The translations under genes were made by a program, and so were the position numbers. Under the pieces are notes generated by a model. That model searched no databases. It saw only the letters and a program-made list of their open reading frames with translations, and was not told the origin of the DNA. From Tepidanaerobacter acetatoxydans Re1 (GTDB taxonomy: Bacteria; Bacillota; Thermosediminibacteria; Thermosediminibacterales; Tepidanaerobacteraceae), in contig NC_019954.2 of assembly GCF_000328765.2 (NCBI RefSeq), forward strand, positions 438,501 to 502,500: DNA of 64,000 nt, read 5' to 3'. The stretch's first letter is position 1. Each line of letters begins with the position of its first letter. Positions 26,949 through 34,888 of this stretch are shown here, piece after piece.

Positions 26949-28087
26949 TTTACTTAGATCATGCAGCAACTTCTTTTCACAAGCCGCCAGAGGTTGCAGA
27001 AGCAGTTTATCGTGCTCTGCAAGGAACCGGTAACAGCGGACGCGGTGCACATGGCGCTTCATTGGATGCAAGCCGAGTGATTTATCGCGCCAGAGAGGCT
27101 ATATCTGGTATGTTTAATTTAGGGGATCCTTCTCGGGTGGTGTTTACTAGTAATGCTACCGAGAGTCTAAATATTGCTATTCAAGGTCTTCTCAGACCGG
27201 GAGACCACTGCATAACCACGGCTATTGAGCATAACAGCGTGTTAAGGCCACTTTATCTGATGGAGGAGCGTGGCGTTAAACTGACAATTATTCCTGCAGA
27301 TAAAAAGGGGAATATTGATGTATCTCAGATAGAATCAGCAGTTCAGGCAGAAACGAAAGCAGTAGTTTTAACTCACGCTTCAAATGTAACAGGGAATGTC
27401 CTGGACATTGAAGCGATAGGTAAGATATGTAGCAAGCATGGTATTTTATTTATATTAGATGCTTCTCAAAGTGCAGGCTTAATTCCTATAGATATGCAAA
27501 ACATTAACATATCAGCACTTTGTTGTTCAGGACATAAAAACCTTCTTGGACCTCAAGGCACTGGAGTGCTGTGCCTTGCCAAGGAAGTTTTTCCTACACC
27601 TCTTAAACTTGGCGGAACAGGGATTGACAGTTTTTCACATACAATGCCAAAATTCCTGCCAGAAACCCTTGAAGCAGGTACATTAAACATTCATGGATTA
27701 GCGGGACTTTTAGCGGCCTGTGATTACTTGAACAAATATGGGCAGTTAAGGATTTTTAAAGAATCCATTGGATATGCAAAGCTGTTTATAGAGGGTGTCA
27801 AAGATATACCCGGAGTCACCTTGTATGGTGATTTTGAGTCTGAGTTAAGGACTCCGGTTGTTGCACTTAATATAAGAGACATTGATTCAAAAGAAATAGC
27901 AGATGAACTTTTCCAGCGTTTTAGAATTGCAACCAGGGCAGGTGTACATTGTGCCCCGGGCGTCCACAGAACCTTTGGAACTGAAGACCAAGGCATGGTG
28001 CGTTTTAGTTTTTCACATTTCAACACCAGAAATGAGGTAAATGAAGCAATAGATGCCTTGAAGATTCTGGAGGAGGAAAGCCGATGA
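26945..28087 (+). CDS. Cysteine desulfurase/selenocysteine lyase-like PLP enzyme
   Basis: This 380-residue class V aminotransferase-fold enzyme has the PLP lysine in CSGHKNLLGPQGTG (about residue 198) and the catalytic cysteine in RAGVHCAPG (about residue 335), as in SufS/CsdB-type desulfurases. The N-terminus IYLDHAATSFHKPPEV is typical. Wedged between YedF and the DUF3343 carrier, it most likely releases selenium or sulfur for selenophosphate or cofactor making rather than serving general Fe-S assembly. No suf or isc genes are nearby. Confidence 0.88.
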   Translation: MIYLDHAATSFHKPPEVAEAVYRALQGTGNSGRGAHGASLDASRVIYRAREAISGMFNLGDPSRVVFTSNATESLNIAIQGLLRPGDHCITTAIEHNSVLRPLYLMEERGVKLTIIPADKKGNIDVSQIESAVQAETKAVVLTHASNVTGNVLDIEAIGKICSKHGILFILDASQSAGLIPIDMQNINISALCCSGHKNLLGPQGTGVLCLAKEVFPTPLKLGGTGIDSFSHTMPKFLPETLEAGTLNIHGLAGLLAACDYLNKYGQLRIFKESIGYAKLFIEGVKDIPGVTLYGDFESELRTPVVALNIRDIDSKEIADELFQRFRIATRAGVHCAPGVHRTFGTEDQGMVRFSFSHFNTRNEVNEAIDALKILEEESR

Positions 28088-28320
28088 GACCAAAGAAATT
28101 GCAATGTGTTGTGACATTTCAAACAACCACGGAAGCCATGACATTTGAGAAAGTTGCCAAAGCGGCAGGTCTTAGCGGTCGTATTATTCCATTACCAAGA
28201 GCTATTGCAGCTGGATGTGGTCTGGCGTGGAAAGAAGATCCAAAATACAGAGTCTTACTTGAAAGGCTTATTAATGAACATAATCTTGTATATAATAAAA
28301 TCTATGAGCTAGTGATTTAA
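28084..28320 (+). CDS. DUF3343 putative Se/S carrier-like protein
   Basis: This small 78-residue protein overlaps the preceding gene by four bases. It has TFQTTTEAMTFEKVAKAAGL, then IPLPRAIAAGCGLAW with a conserved-type cysteine near residue 46. DUF3343 proteins are described as putative selenium/sulfur carriers, partly from their linkage to SelD and YedF, as here. It ends the selenium operon. Function is inferred from genome context. Confidence 0.82.
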   Translation: MRPKKLQCVVTFQTTTEAMTFEKVAKAAGLSGRIIPLPRAIAAGCGLAWKEDPKYRVLLERLINEHNLVYNKIYELVI

Positions 28321-28351
28321 GTTAAAGTGTGTTAGGGTCAAATTTTGACTT

Positions 28352-28558
28352 TTGAACCAAAAATCAGATAAAAATGGCCTGAACCCCAACAAATTGGACA
28401 TACCTTATAAACCAATTCGTACTCTTCGTGAATACACTCGTTATCATTCAAAACTTGTTTCTTGTAAAAGTAGTGGAAAAAATAGATTCCAAATATATCC
28501 GTGGCATAGGTTAAGCTTAAATAAAGTAAAATTTTTTGAGACCTATGTAGGCCTTTAG
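28352..28558 (+). pseudogene. IS110-family transposase remnant
   Basis: A 68-codon frame contains IPYKPIRTLREYTRYHSKLV followed by KNRFQ. This closely resembles the mid region of IS110-type transposases (pattern PPKPIRELRELTRYR-KLV and KNRLQ). Neither the N-terminal DEDD catalytic part nor the C-terminal transposase_20 domain is visible. The flanks show no clear element ends, so this is a fossil fragment. It marks the boundary between the selenium operon and the next region. Confidence 0.6.
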
Positions 28559-28668
28559 TAAGTGTACCCTTTTTTACTATATTCCAGATTGTTTTTTACG
28601 CTAATATCCTCTGTCAATATGAAAAATCGGATTGGCATTAGGTGCTACAGATGAGCAATACCGAGAGT

Positions 28669-28706
28669 AAGAAAAGACACTGATTGTTTGTTCAGTGTCT
28701 TTTCTT
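28669..28706. terminator. Strong bidirectional-type terminator hairpin
   Basis: Exact 15-base arms AAGAAAAGACACTGA and TCAGTGTCTTTTCTT surround an 8-base loop. The right arm supplies a T-rich end on the plus strand and the left arm does so on the minus strand. It would end transcription from the selenium operon. Confidence 0.75.
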
Positions 28707-28737
28707 GCATTAAAAACCATTATCAAAATTTACAATT

Positions 28738-28980
28738 ACTTTTTAAAATCCGGTTCAAATTCATCAATTGAAACCTTGAGCAATGATACGCTATAGGCCA
28801 TTGAAGGGCCGCCGCCAAAAGCCACGGCTACCATTGCAGTTTCCGCGAGTAGCACTTGCTACAAGTGCTTTATAAACATGGCAAGTGATGCAATATTTAC
28901 AGCGGTTTTATTAGTAATAAAGGCTACGCATTCATCTAAGTCAAACAATCTATTATCAGCCCCTTCTGGTTTAAGAACCT
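28738..28980 (-). pseudogene. Decayed minus-strand coding remnant, unidentified
   Basis: Read on the minus strand from about 28978, one frame runs for roughly 80 codons with a single internal TAG. It includes RLFDLDECVAFITNKTAVN and, after the stop, [18 protein letters not shown], ending in a normal stop near 28738. The composition looks like real protein, not chance, but I do not recognise the family. It may be the end of a gene disrupted when the IS110-type element inserted. About 270 bases on its right (28981-29152) hold nothing else I can support. Confidence 0.35.
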
Positions 28981-29152
28981 TCAAAGCACAATCATATTAT
29001 TGTTTTAAGTGGAAAGAAATGCTCCCATATAAGCCTTAGATATGATTATCTATTTTTATGTAAGATTATGATAATGGGAGGAAACCTTAACTTTAGAGTA
29101 TATATTTAATCGGGATAGGCTTAGAGCTCTATATAAATCTTATATATTAAAA

Positions 29153-29181
29153 TTGACAGTAGTTATTTTGAATGATATTAT
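29153..29181 (+). promoter_or_regulatory. Strong sigma-A-type promoter for the ATC-hydrolase-like gene
   Basis: A consensus TTGACA (29153-29158) and TATTAT (29176-29181) are separated by exactly 17 bases. Transcription would begin near 29188, at the edge of the palindrome described next. Confidence 0.65.
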
Positions 29182-29190
29182 TAAAATAAG

Positions 29191-29225
29191 TTTTACAAAT
29201 GTAATGCTACGTTACATTTGTAAAA
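29191..29225. promoter_or_regulatory. Perfect 14-base-arm palindrome at the transcription start, likely operator
   Basis: Arms TTTTACAAATGTAA and TTACATTTGTAAAA are exact inverted repeats around a 7-base centre. They begin just after the predicted start point of the promoter at 29153-29181 and end 24 bases before the ATG at 29250. This is a typical place for a repressor site such as a TetR-type operator. A hairpin terminating the short leader is the alternative. No repressor gene was recognised beside it. Confidence 0.55.
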
Positions 29226-29249
29226 TTAACCAATTGAAGGAGGTTCTTC

Positions 29250-29762
29250 ATGTCTAAGATAAATAACATAGCAAAGAATGTAAACGATGACAAAATACAA
29301 GCTTTACGCGATGCTTTCGGTCATCGTGCAATGTGGTTGTATTACCTTTTGGACGAAGTAAAAAAAACCGGGTGTGAAAACTGGAAAGATATTGGGTATA
29401 AGGCAACATTTCGCTGTGGATGCTTTCATGGTGAACATTTTAAGACATTAATCAATGGAACCACTCTGAAAGATTTTGAAACTGAGTTTGCAGAGCCAAA
29501 CGGAAACGGAAGAAAAATCTTCGAAATGGAAGAGATTCTCAAAACAGATAACGAGTATTATTTGGATTTTCACTACTGTCCGCTTGTTGAAGCATGGCAG
29601 AAATTGGGTTGTACTGACGAAGAAATTGAAGTGTTATGCGATATAGCCATGAATGGTGATCGCGGGATTGCAAGCGTTTTCAACGATTTCGAATTTACCT
29701 TGGGGAAAACCATTGCACAGGGGCATAATTGTTGTGAAATAAGGTTTAACAAGAAAAAATAG
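29250..29762 (+). CDS. L-2-amino-thiazoline-4-carboxylate hydrolase-like protein
   Basis: This 170-residue protein resembles the ATC hydrolase family (PF14196). It has an aromatic N-terminal helix (HRAMWLYYLLDEV), a Cys-containing central part (FRCGCFHGEHF) and the C-terminal segment DFEFTLGKTIAQGHNCCEIRF that is typical of the family. The namesake enzyme opens a thiazoline ring on the way to L-cysteine, but most relatives are untested. It has its own strong promoter and palindrome, so it is likely a separately regulated monocistron. AAGGAGG precedes the ATG. It may share a sulfur-compound theme with the cluster downstream. Confidence 0.65.
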   Translation: MSKINNIAKNVNDDKIQALRDAFGHRAMWLYYLLDEVKKTGCENWKDIGYKATFRCGCFHGEHFKTLINGTTLKDFETEFAEPNGNGRKIFEMEEILKTDNEYYLDFHYCPLVEAWQKLGCTDEEIEVLCDIAMNGDRGIASVFNDFEFTLGKTIAQGHNCCEIRFNKKK

Positions 29763-30053
29763 TTCTTATTAAACCTGTCAATAAACGGTTAGGGCATCAG
29801 ACTGTTGCAAGTTTATATCCTAATGACTGAGGAAGGCTTGGCCGATAATTGTCGGTACAAACTTGACGAAGTACTAACATCCTTAATTCATCCTGACGCC
29901 TGTTTATATCTTTAATTTGTATAGCTTTAACCGATATGCTCAATACAGAATTTTTCTTCTTGTCGGCATTTTGCTAGGATTTATGTGAGTTTTTCTAACA
30001 AAATCAAAATATTGTTAATCTTGATTTAAGGGGGTATGAATGGGGTGGATGAA

Positions 30054-31016
30054 ATGGAGGATATCAATAAAAGGAATTTAATAAAGATTGCACACTGGTA
30101 TTATAACGAAGGAATGACACAGGAAGAAATTGCAATCAAGTTGAATTGTACACGTCAAAAGATTAATAAGATCATTAATTCACTGGTAGATATGGGTGTA
30201 GTAACAATTAGCATCAACGGCATGGACGATGATAAATATGTGAGATTGGAAAACGCATTAGAAAAGGAGTTTTCAGTCAGCCAGATTGTAATTGCAGATA
30301 TCGACCATTGTCCAAATCAAATGCTTAGACAGCTCGGGAAAAAGGCTGCTTATTGGTTAGATGAGTTCATAAAGAATAAACAGGTTGTTGGTATTTCGTG
30401 GGGTGAAGCCTTAAGTGCAACAGTTTCCAATATGCGTGTGCAAAACAAAAGTTCTTGCAATGTAGTGCAGTTGGTTGGCGGAATGGATATTGACCATAAT
30501 CTTCGAATGATTAAACCGGATGAGCTTACCCGCCTACTTGCGCATAAACTGTCATGCAACCATACACTGCTTTATGCACCGGCCGTAATGGAAAGTAATA
30601 CGGCTAGAGAGGTTATTATAAATGATATTACTGTTCGTAAAGTGTTTGAAATGATATCCAAATGTGATGTGGCCATTGTAGGTATAGGCCAACTCAGTGC
30701 TGAATCCACTGCTGCTAAATTGGGATATCTGTCTGAAGATGACCTTAAAACATATGAGGATGAAGGATATGTAGGGGAAATCGCATTTAATCCTTTTAAA
30801 CAGGATGGACAGTGGCAAAAATCTGCTCATCATAGTAAGGTGATAGGCATAGATGCAGTTATGCTGGAAAAAATTCCATATGTTGTTGCAGTAGCCGGTG
30901 GAATAGATAAAATCAATGCAGTTCTGGGAGCACTTAAAACAGGTTGTATCGATGTGCTGATAACTGACAGTATTTTAGCTAAGGGGCTTGCAGATCGAAT
31001 TGGACTATCTTATTAA
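30054..31016 (+). CDS. SorC/DeoR-family transcriptional regulator with sugar-binding domain
   Basis: This roughly 320-residue regulator has an N-terminal helix-turn-helix (MTQEEIAIKLNCTRQKINKI) and a SorC-type phosphosugar-binding domain. That domain is recognisable by VGISWGEALSA near residue 118, VVQLVGGMD and the C-terminal VAGGIDKINAVLGALKTG. Such proteins respond to a phosphorylated sugar and control the adjacent catabolic operon. It stands 5' of the whole cluster, 26 bases before the aldolase. ATG at 30036 is in frame but has GGGGG only one base away. ATG at 30054 after GGGGTGG is preferred. Confidence 0.87.
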   Translation: MEDINKRNLIKIAHWYYNEGMTQEEIAIKLNCTRQKINKIINSLVDMGVVTISINGMDDDKYVRLENALEKEFSVSQIVIADIDHCPNQMLRQLGKKAAYWLDEFIKNKQVVGISWGEALSATVSNMRVQNKSSCNVVQLVGGMDIDHNLRMIKPDELTRLLAHKLSCNHTLLYAPAVMESNTAREVIINDITVRKVFEMISKCDVAIVGIGQLSAESTAAKLGYLSEDDLKTYEDEGYVGEIAFNPFKQDGQWQKSAHHSKVIGIDAVMLEKIPYVVAVAGGIDKINAVLGALKTGCIDVLITDSILAKGLADRIGLSY

Positions 31017-31042
31017 GTGTATTTTGCGAGAGGGGCAATGAC

Positions 31043-31708
31043 ATGATTTTACAGAAAAAAAGAGAAGAATTAATTGAATACGGAATAAAGATGCTTGATA
31101 ACAATCTTACCGTAGGTACAGGTGGAAACTTAAGTATCTGTGATAGAGCATCAGGAATGATGGCAATTACTCCAAGCGGTATTGAATATCATGAAATTAA
31201 GCCGGAAAACATTGCCATAATTGAAGTTGAAACTGGGAAAATGGTGGATGGAGATAAAGTGCCGTCAAGCGAGCGTGATATGCACCGCATTTTTTATAAG
31301 TATAGAACGGACTTGGATGCCATTATCCATACACATACAACGTTTGCGGCTACGATATCCTGCTTGAATCAGCCACTACCAGCAGTTCATTATCTGGTTG
31401 CATTTGCCGGTGAAGATGTTCGCTGTGCCGAATATGCTACCTACGGAACAGTTCAACTTGCAAAAAATGCTTTTGAGGCAATGAAAGGCCGTAAAGCAGT
31501 ATTGCTAGCTAATCACGGTTTGTTAGCTGGAGGTGCAAGTTTGGCAGAAGCCTATGCAGTAACAGAACAAATAGAATTCTGCTGTGAGCTGTATTATCGT
31601 GCAAAATCAATTGGTGAGCCGGTTATTCTTCCATCGGAAGAAATGGTTAGGATGATTGAGCGATTTAAAGGCTATGGGAAAACAATAGAGGATCACCAGG
31701 AAATATAG
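31043..31708 (+). CDS. Class II aldolase (L-fuculose-phosphate aldolase/epimerase-like)
   Basis: This 221-residue zinc aldolase has GTGGNLS near residue 29, the catalytic glutamate segment SSERDMH near 75, the zinc ligands HTHTTF near 92 and ANHGLLA near 153. The family includes L-fuculose-1-phosphate aldolase, L-ribulose-5-phosphate 4-epimerase and related decarboxylases. With the FGGY kinase in the same cluster it most likely cleaves a ketose phosphate to a three-carbon phosphate and an aldehyde. The exact sugar cannot be read from sequence. Confidence 0.85.
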   Translation: MILQKKREELIEYGIKMLDNNLTVGTGGNLSICDRASGMMAITPSGIEYHEIKPENIAIIEVETGKMVDGDKVPSSERDMHRIFYKYRTDLDAIIHTHTTFAATISCLNQPLPAVHYLVAFAGEDVRCAEYATYGTVQLAKNAFEAMKGRKAVLLANHGLLAGGASLAEAYAVTEQIEFCCELYYRAKSIGEPVILPSEEMVRMIERFKGYGKTIEDHQEI

Positions 31709-31754
31709 ATAATAAAAATAAACAGAGTCGAATTCAACTTAGGAGAGGTAATGT

Positions 31755-32786
31755 ATGAAGGCTTTAGTTACAGCAGAGGTTAATTCTGACATCATAAAAG
31801 AGCTGGAAAATTTAATTGATATTACTTATGAGGGTTGGGAAAAGGAATACCGAGTTTTAACCGAAGAAGAAATGATTTCTTATTCAAGGGATAAAGATAT
31901 TATTATTACTAGCTATGATCCAATTACAAAAGAAGTCATAGGTCAGTGCCCCAATCTAAAACTGATTGTGTGCACCCGTTCAAATCCGGTGAACATAGAT
32001 ATTAAATATGCCAGAGAAAAAAATATTAAGATCAGCTACGCACCTGGACGAAACTCCGATTGCACAGCGGAATTTACCGTAGCATTAATGTTAGCTGTAA
32101 CTCGCAAGATTCCTATGGCCTATAAAGCACTGAAAGACGGTAAGCATGTCGGGTTAAAGGAAAAACAGCAGACAATTAAAGCGGGATTAAGAAGAGATGT
32201 GACATGGGATTTAAATGATAAATCTCCCTATGTTATGTTTAAAGGTACGCAATTGAAGGGAAAAACAGTAGGAATTATAGGTTATGGAAGTATTGGAAGA
32301 AGGGTGGCAAATATTTGCAGAGCATTTGGGATGAATGTTCTGATAAATGATCCGTTTTTCAAAAATACCGATGAAATCACTGGTGTCACATTTGTATCTT
32401 TCGATGAGTTGTTAAAACAAGCAGATATAGTTTCAGTCCACTGTAAGGATTGTGAGGAAACGCAAAATCTGATCAATGCTCGGGCGTTTGAATTAATGAA
32501 AAAAACAGCATTTTTAATTAACACTTCAAGAGGGGCATTGGTAGATGAGCAGGCTCTGATTGACGCGCTGGCCAGTAAAAGAATAGCCGGAGCAGCATTA
32601 GATGTATTTAGTAGTGAACCAATTGCAGCAGATCATCCTTTCATCACGGAACTTGATAATGTGGTAATTACGCCTCATCTGGCGGGTGCTACATATGATG
32701 CAATAGATAACCATACACATCAATTGGTGGAAGATGTGAAACTGTTTTTAGAAGGAAAGCCTTTAAAGTATGAATATAAATCGTAA
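31755..32786 (+). CDS. D-isomer-specific 2-hydroxyacid dehydrogenase
   Basis: This 343-residue NAD-dependent dehydrogenase has the Rossmann motif VGIIGYGSIGRRVA near residue 171, the catalytic Arg in NTSRGALVDEQAL, Glu in FSSEP and His in TPHLAGAT. The layout resembles 3-phosphoglycerate-dehydrogenase-like members without an ACT domain. In this cluster it probably oxidises or reduces a sugar-derived 2-hydroxy acid. AGGAGAGG precedes the ATG. Confidence 0.85.
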   Translation: MKALVTAEVNSDIIKELENLIDITYEGWEKEYRVLTEEEMISYSRDKDIIITSYDPITKEVIGQCPNLKLIVCTRSNPVNIDIKYAREKNIKISYAPGRNSDCTAEFTVALMLAVTRKIPMAYKALKDGKHVGLKEKQQTIKAGLRRDVTWDLNDKSPYVMFKGTQLKGKTVGIIGYGSIGRRVANICRAFGMNVLINDPFFKNTDEITGVTFVSFDELLKQADIVSVHCKDCEETQNLINARAFELMKKTAFLINTSRGALVDEQALIDALASKRIAGAALDVFSSEPIAADHPFITELDNVVITPHLAGATYDAIDNHTHQLVEDVKLFLEGKPLKYEYKS

Positions 32787-32818
32787 TAAAGTAAACATAG
32801 TTTAAAAGGAGAAATTAA

Positions 32819-33802
32819 ATGTTTGCAAATATTAGTGCAGGCGCATGGGTCTATGGAACATGCAGTGACCGATATGTAAGTGATGGATATAAAGATAAGA
32901 TGGACTTTGTTTCCCGAGTTGAACGTTTGTCAAATATTGAGGAAGTTAAAGGTATTGAGATTACCTATCCATTTGACATAAACGAAGAAAACTATGATCA
33001 TTATAAAACCTTGTTGGAAGAGAAAAGCTTAACCATTTCCTGTATTGGTGTTGAGCTTGTATGTGATAGAAAGTGGAAGACCGGTTCCTTCTGTTCTCCA
33101 CATAAGGAAGTTCGTGAGGAGACTATCAAGCTTGTAAAAAAAGCCATGGATTTTGCCAATCAAATTGGCGTAGAAATTGTAAATTTATGGCTTGGGCAGG
33201 ACGGGTTTGATTATTTAATGCAGACAAATTACGTGGATGCGTGGAAATTCCTGATAGAAGGCCTGAGGGAATGTGCCAATCATAATACAAAGGTTAAACT
33301 GGGTTTAGAGTATAAAGCCAGTGAACCCCGTCTTAACTGCTTTTTAAATTCCGGCGGTAAAGCTTTAGCTGTTGCCCAGGCAACAGGCTGCAGCAATGTA
33401 GGTGTAACTTTGGATATTGGGCATGCTCTAAATGCCAAAGAAAACCCGGCAGAAATTGCAAGCATTTTAATGGCCGAAAACAAGCTGTTTCATCTGCACT
33501 TTAATGATAACTACTTTATAGCTGATGATGATATGCCTGTAGGCAGTGTACACTTCTTACATTTTGTGGAATTAATCTATTGGCTGAAAAAACTAGGATA
33601 TTCAGGTTGGTATTCTCTTGACCTTTATCCATATAGGGATGATCCTGACGAAGCCTGTAAAACATCCATTCATTTTATTAGAATGATCGAAAAGATGGTG
33701 GAAAAGAAACTAAAGGATTTAGATTTTCATGAAATGGCAGAAACTGCAGCAAGCAAAAATATGTGTAATTTATTTACTAAAATGTTTGATATGGGGGAGT
33801 AA
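32819..33802 (+). CDS. Sugar phosphate isomerase/epimerase-like TIM barrel protein
   Basis: This 327-residue AP-endonuclease-2/xylose-isomerase-like TIM barrel shows likely metal ligands in LGLEYKASEPR (Glu near residue 162), TLDIGHALNAKEN (Asp and His near 199) and LFHLHFNDNY (His near 224). These proteins isomerise or epimerise keto-sugars or sugar acids, and some act on non-sugar compounds. It lies three bases upstream of the alcohol dehydrogenase gene, so the two are surely co-translated. Substrate unknown. Confidence 0.82.
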   Translation: MFANISAGAWVYGTCSDRYVSDGYKDKMDFVSRVERLSNIEEVKGIEITYPFDINEENYDHYKTLLEEKSLTISCIGVELVCDRKWKTGSFCSPHKEVREETIKLVKKAMDFANQIGVEIVNLWLGQDGFDYLMQTNYVDAWKFLIEGLRECANHNTKVKLGLEYKASEPRLNCFLNSGGKALAVAQATGCSNVGVTLDIGHALNAKENPAEIASILMAENKLFHLHFNDNYFIADDDMPVGSVHFLHFVELIYWLKKLGYSGWYSLDLYPYRDDPDEACKTSIHFIRMIEKMVEKKLKDLDFHEMAETAASKNMCNLFTKMFDMGE

Positions 33803-33805
33803 CGG

Positions 33806-34864
33806 ATGAAAGCTGCTGTTTGGCATGGCTACAAAGATGTAAGAATAGAAGACGTTCCTGAACCGAAACTGAGCCCAGATTGCGTGAAAATTAAGGTTTA
33901 CTGGGCAGGCATATGCGGTACAGATCGCCATGAGTATGTTGGCCCAAATTTTATTCCTACAGAAAAGCCCCATCGATTAACTCAGCGAACAGCTCCATTA
34001 ATAATTGGGCATGAGTTTACAGGAATCATCGTAGAGGTAGGGGGAAATGTTACTGGATGGAAAGTGGGAGACCGGGTTACTGCAAATGGAAGTTTAACCT
34101 GTAAAAGCTGTGAAATGTGCAAAACAGGACGGTACAACATTTGCTCAAAACTGGGATTTCTAGGTGTAGGCGATGATGGAGCATTTGCCGAATATGTCAC
34201 TGTAGAGGCTGATAGGCTGTTCCGTATTCCGGATAATGTTACACTTAGACAAGGCCTACTGGCTGAGCCCATCGCTTGTGGCATACATTCTACAAATCTT
34301 ATAAATGACGTTCAAGGTAAGGATGTCGTTGTCATTGGTCCCGGTATTATTGGATTAGGATGCTTTTTCGCGGCAACTCTCAAGGGCGCATCAAAAGTTT
34401 TGGTTGCGGGAATAGGTGATAATCGGGAGGCGTTAATTCGCCGTTATAATGGCGATTATGTTGATACCCAAAAGACAGATTTGGCTGAGTATGTTAAAAA
34501 CTGGTCTAATGGTAAAATGGCAGATATTGTTTACGAGTGTGTTGGAGTTCAACAAACATTAAACAATGCAATAAGCATCTCAAAACCTGGAGCAAAAATA
34601 ATGGTAATGGGTGTTTTTGGCCAGAAACCGCTGATTTCCATGAATGATTTACAGGAGGGCGAGCGGGTGCTGATGACATCACAAGCCCATTTAAATGAGA
34701 TAGAAACTGCATTGGAGTACTTTTCTAAAGGAAAAATTGATGCAGATGAACTAATTACAAGAGAAGTAACACTTGATACTCTTGTAGAGGACGGGTTTGA
34801 AGAGCTTTTGAAAAACGCTTCTAAACATATTAAGGTCGCTATTAAGATTGTAGATACAAAATAA
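33806..34864 (+). CDS. Zinc-dependent alcohol dehydrogenase (butanediol/sorbitol dehydrogenase-like)
   Basis: This 352-residue medium-chain dehydrogenase has the catalytic zinc site residues ICGTDRHEY (Cys near 36) and GHEFTG (His-Glu near 70). The structural zinc cysteines are in CKSCEMCKTGRYNIC and a VVIGPGIIGLGC Rossmann motif binds NAD(P). The closest named types by pattern are 2,3-butanediol and sorbitol dehydrogenases. It likely oxidises a hydroxyl of the cluster's polyol- or sugar-like substrate. Confidence 0.87.
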   Translation: MKAAVWHGYKDVRIEDVPEPKLSPDCVKIKVYWAGICGTDRHEYVGPNFIPTEKPHRLTQRTAPLIIGHEFTGIIVEVGGNVTGWKVGDRVTANGSLTCKSCEMCKTGRYNICSKLGFLGVGDDGAFAEYVTVEADRLFRIPDNVTLRQGLLAEPIACGIHSTNLINDVQGKDVVVIGPGIIGLGCFFAATLKGASKVLVAGIGDNREALIRRYNGDYVDTQKTDLAEYVKNWSNGKMADIVYECVGVQQTLNNAISISKPGAKIMVMGVFGQKPLISMNDLQEGERVLMTSQAHLNEIETALEYFSKGKIDADELITREVTLDTLVEDGFEELLKNASKHIKVAIKIVDTK

Positions 34865-34888
34865 AATTTATAATGGAGGCTAATCATA

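Noticed and set aside
29191-29225. Palindrome first read as an intrinsic terminator of upstream transcription
   Set aside because: A near-consensus promoter with 17-base spacing lies immediately before it and no T tract follows the right arm, so an operator at the start point is the better reading. The terminator option is kept only as an alternative.
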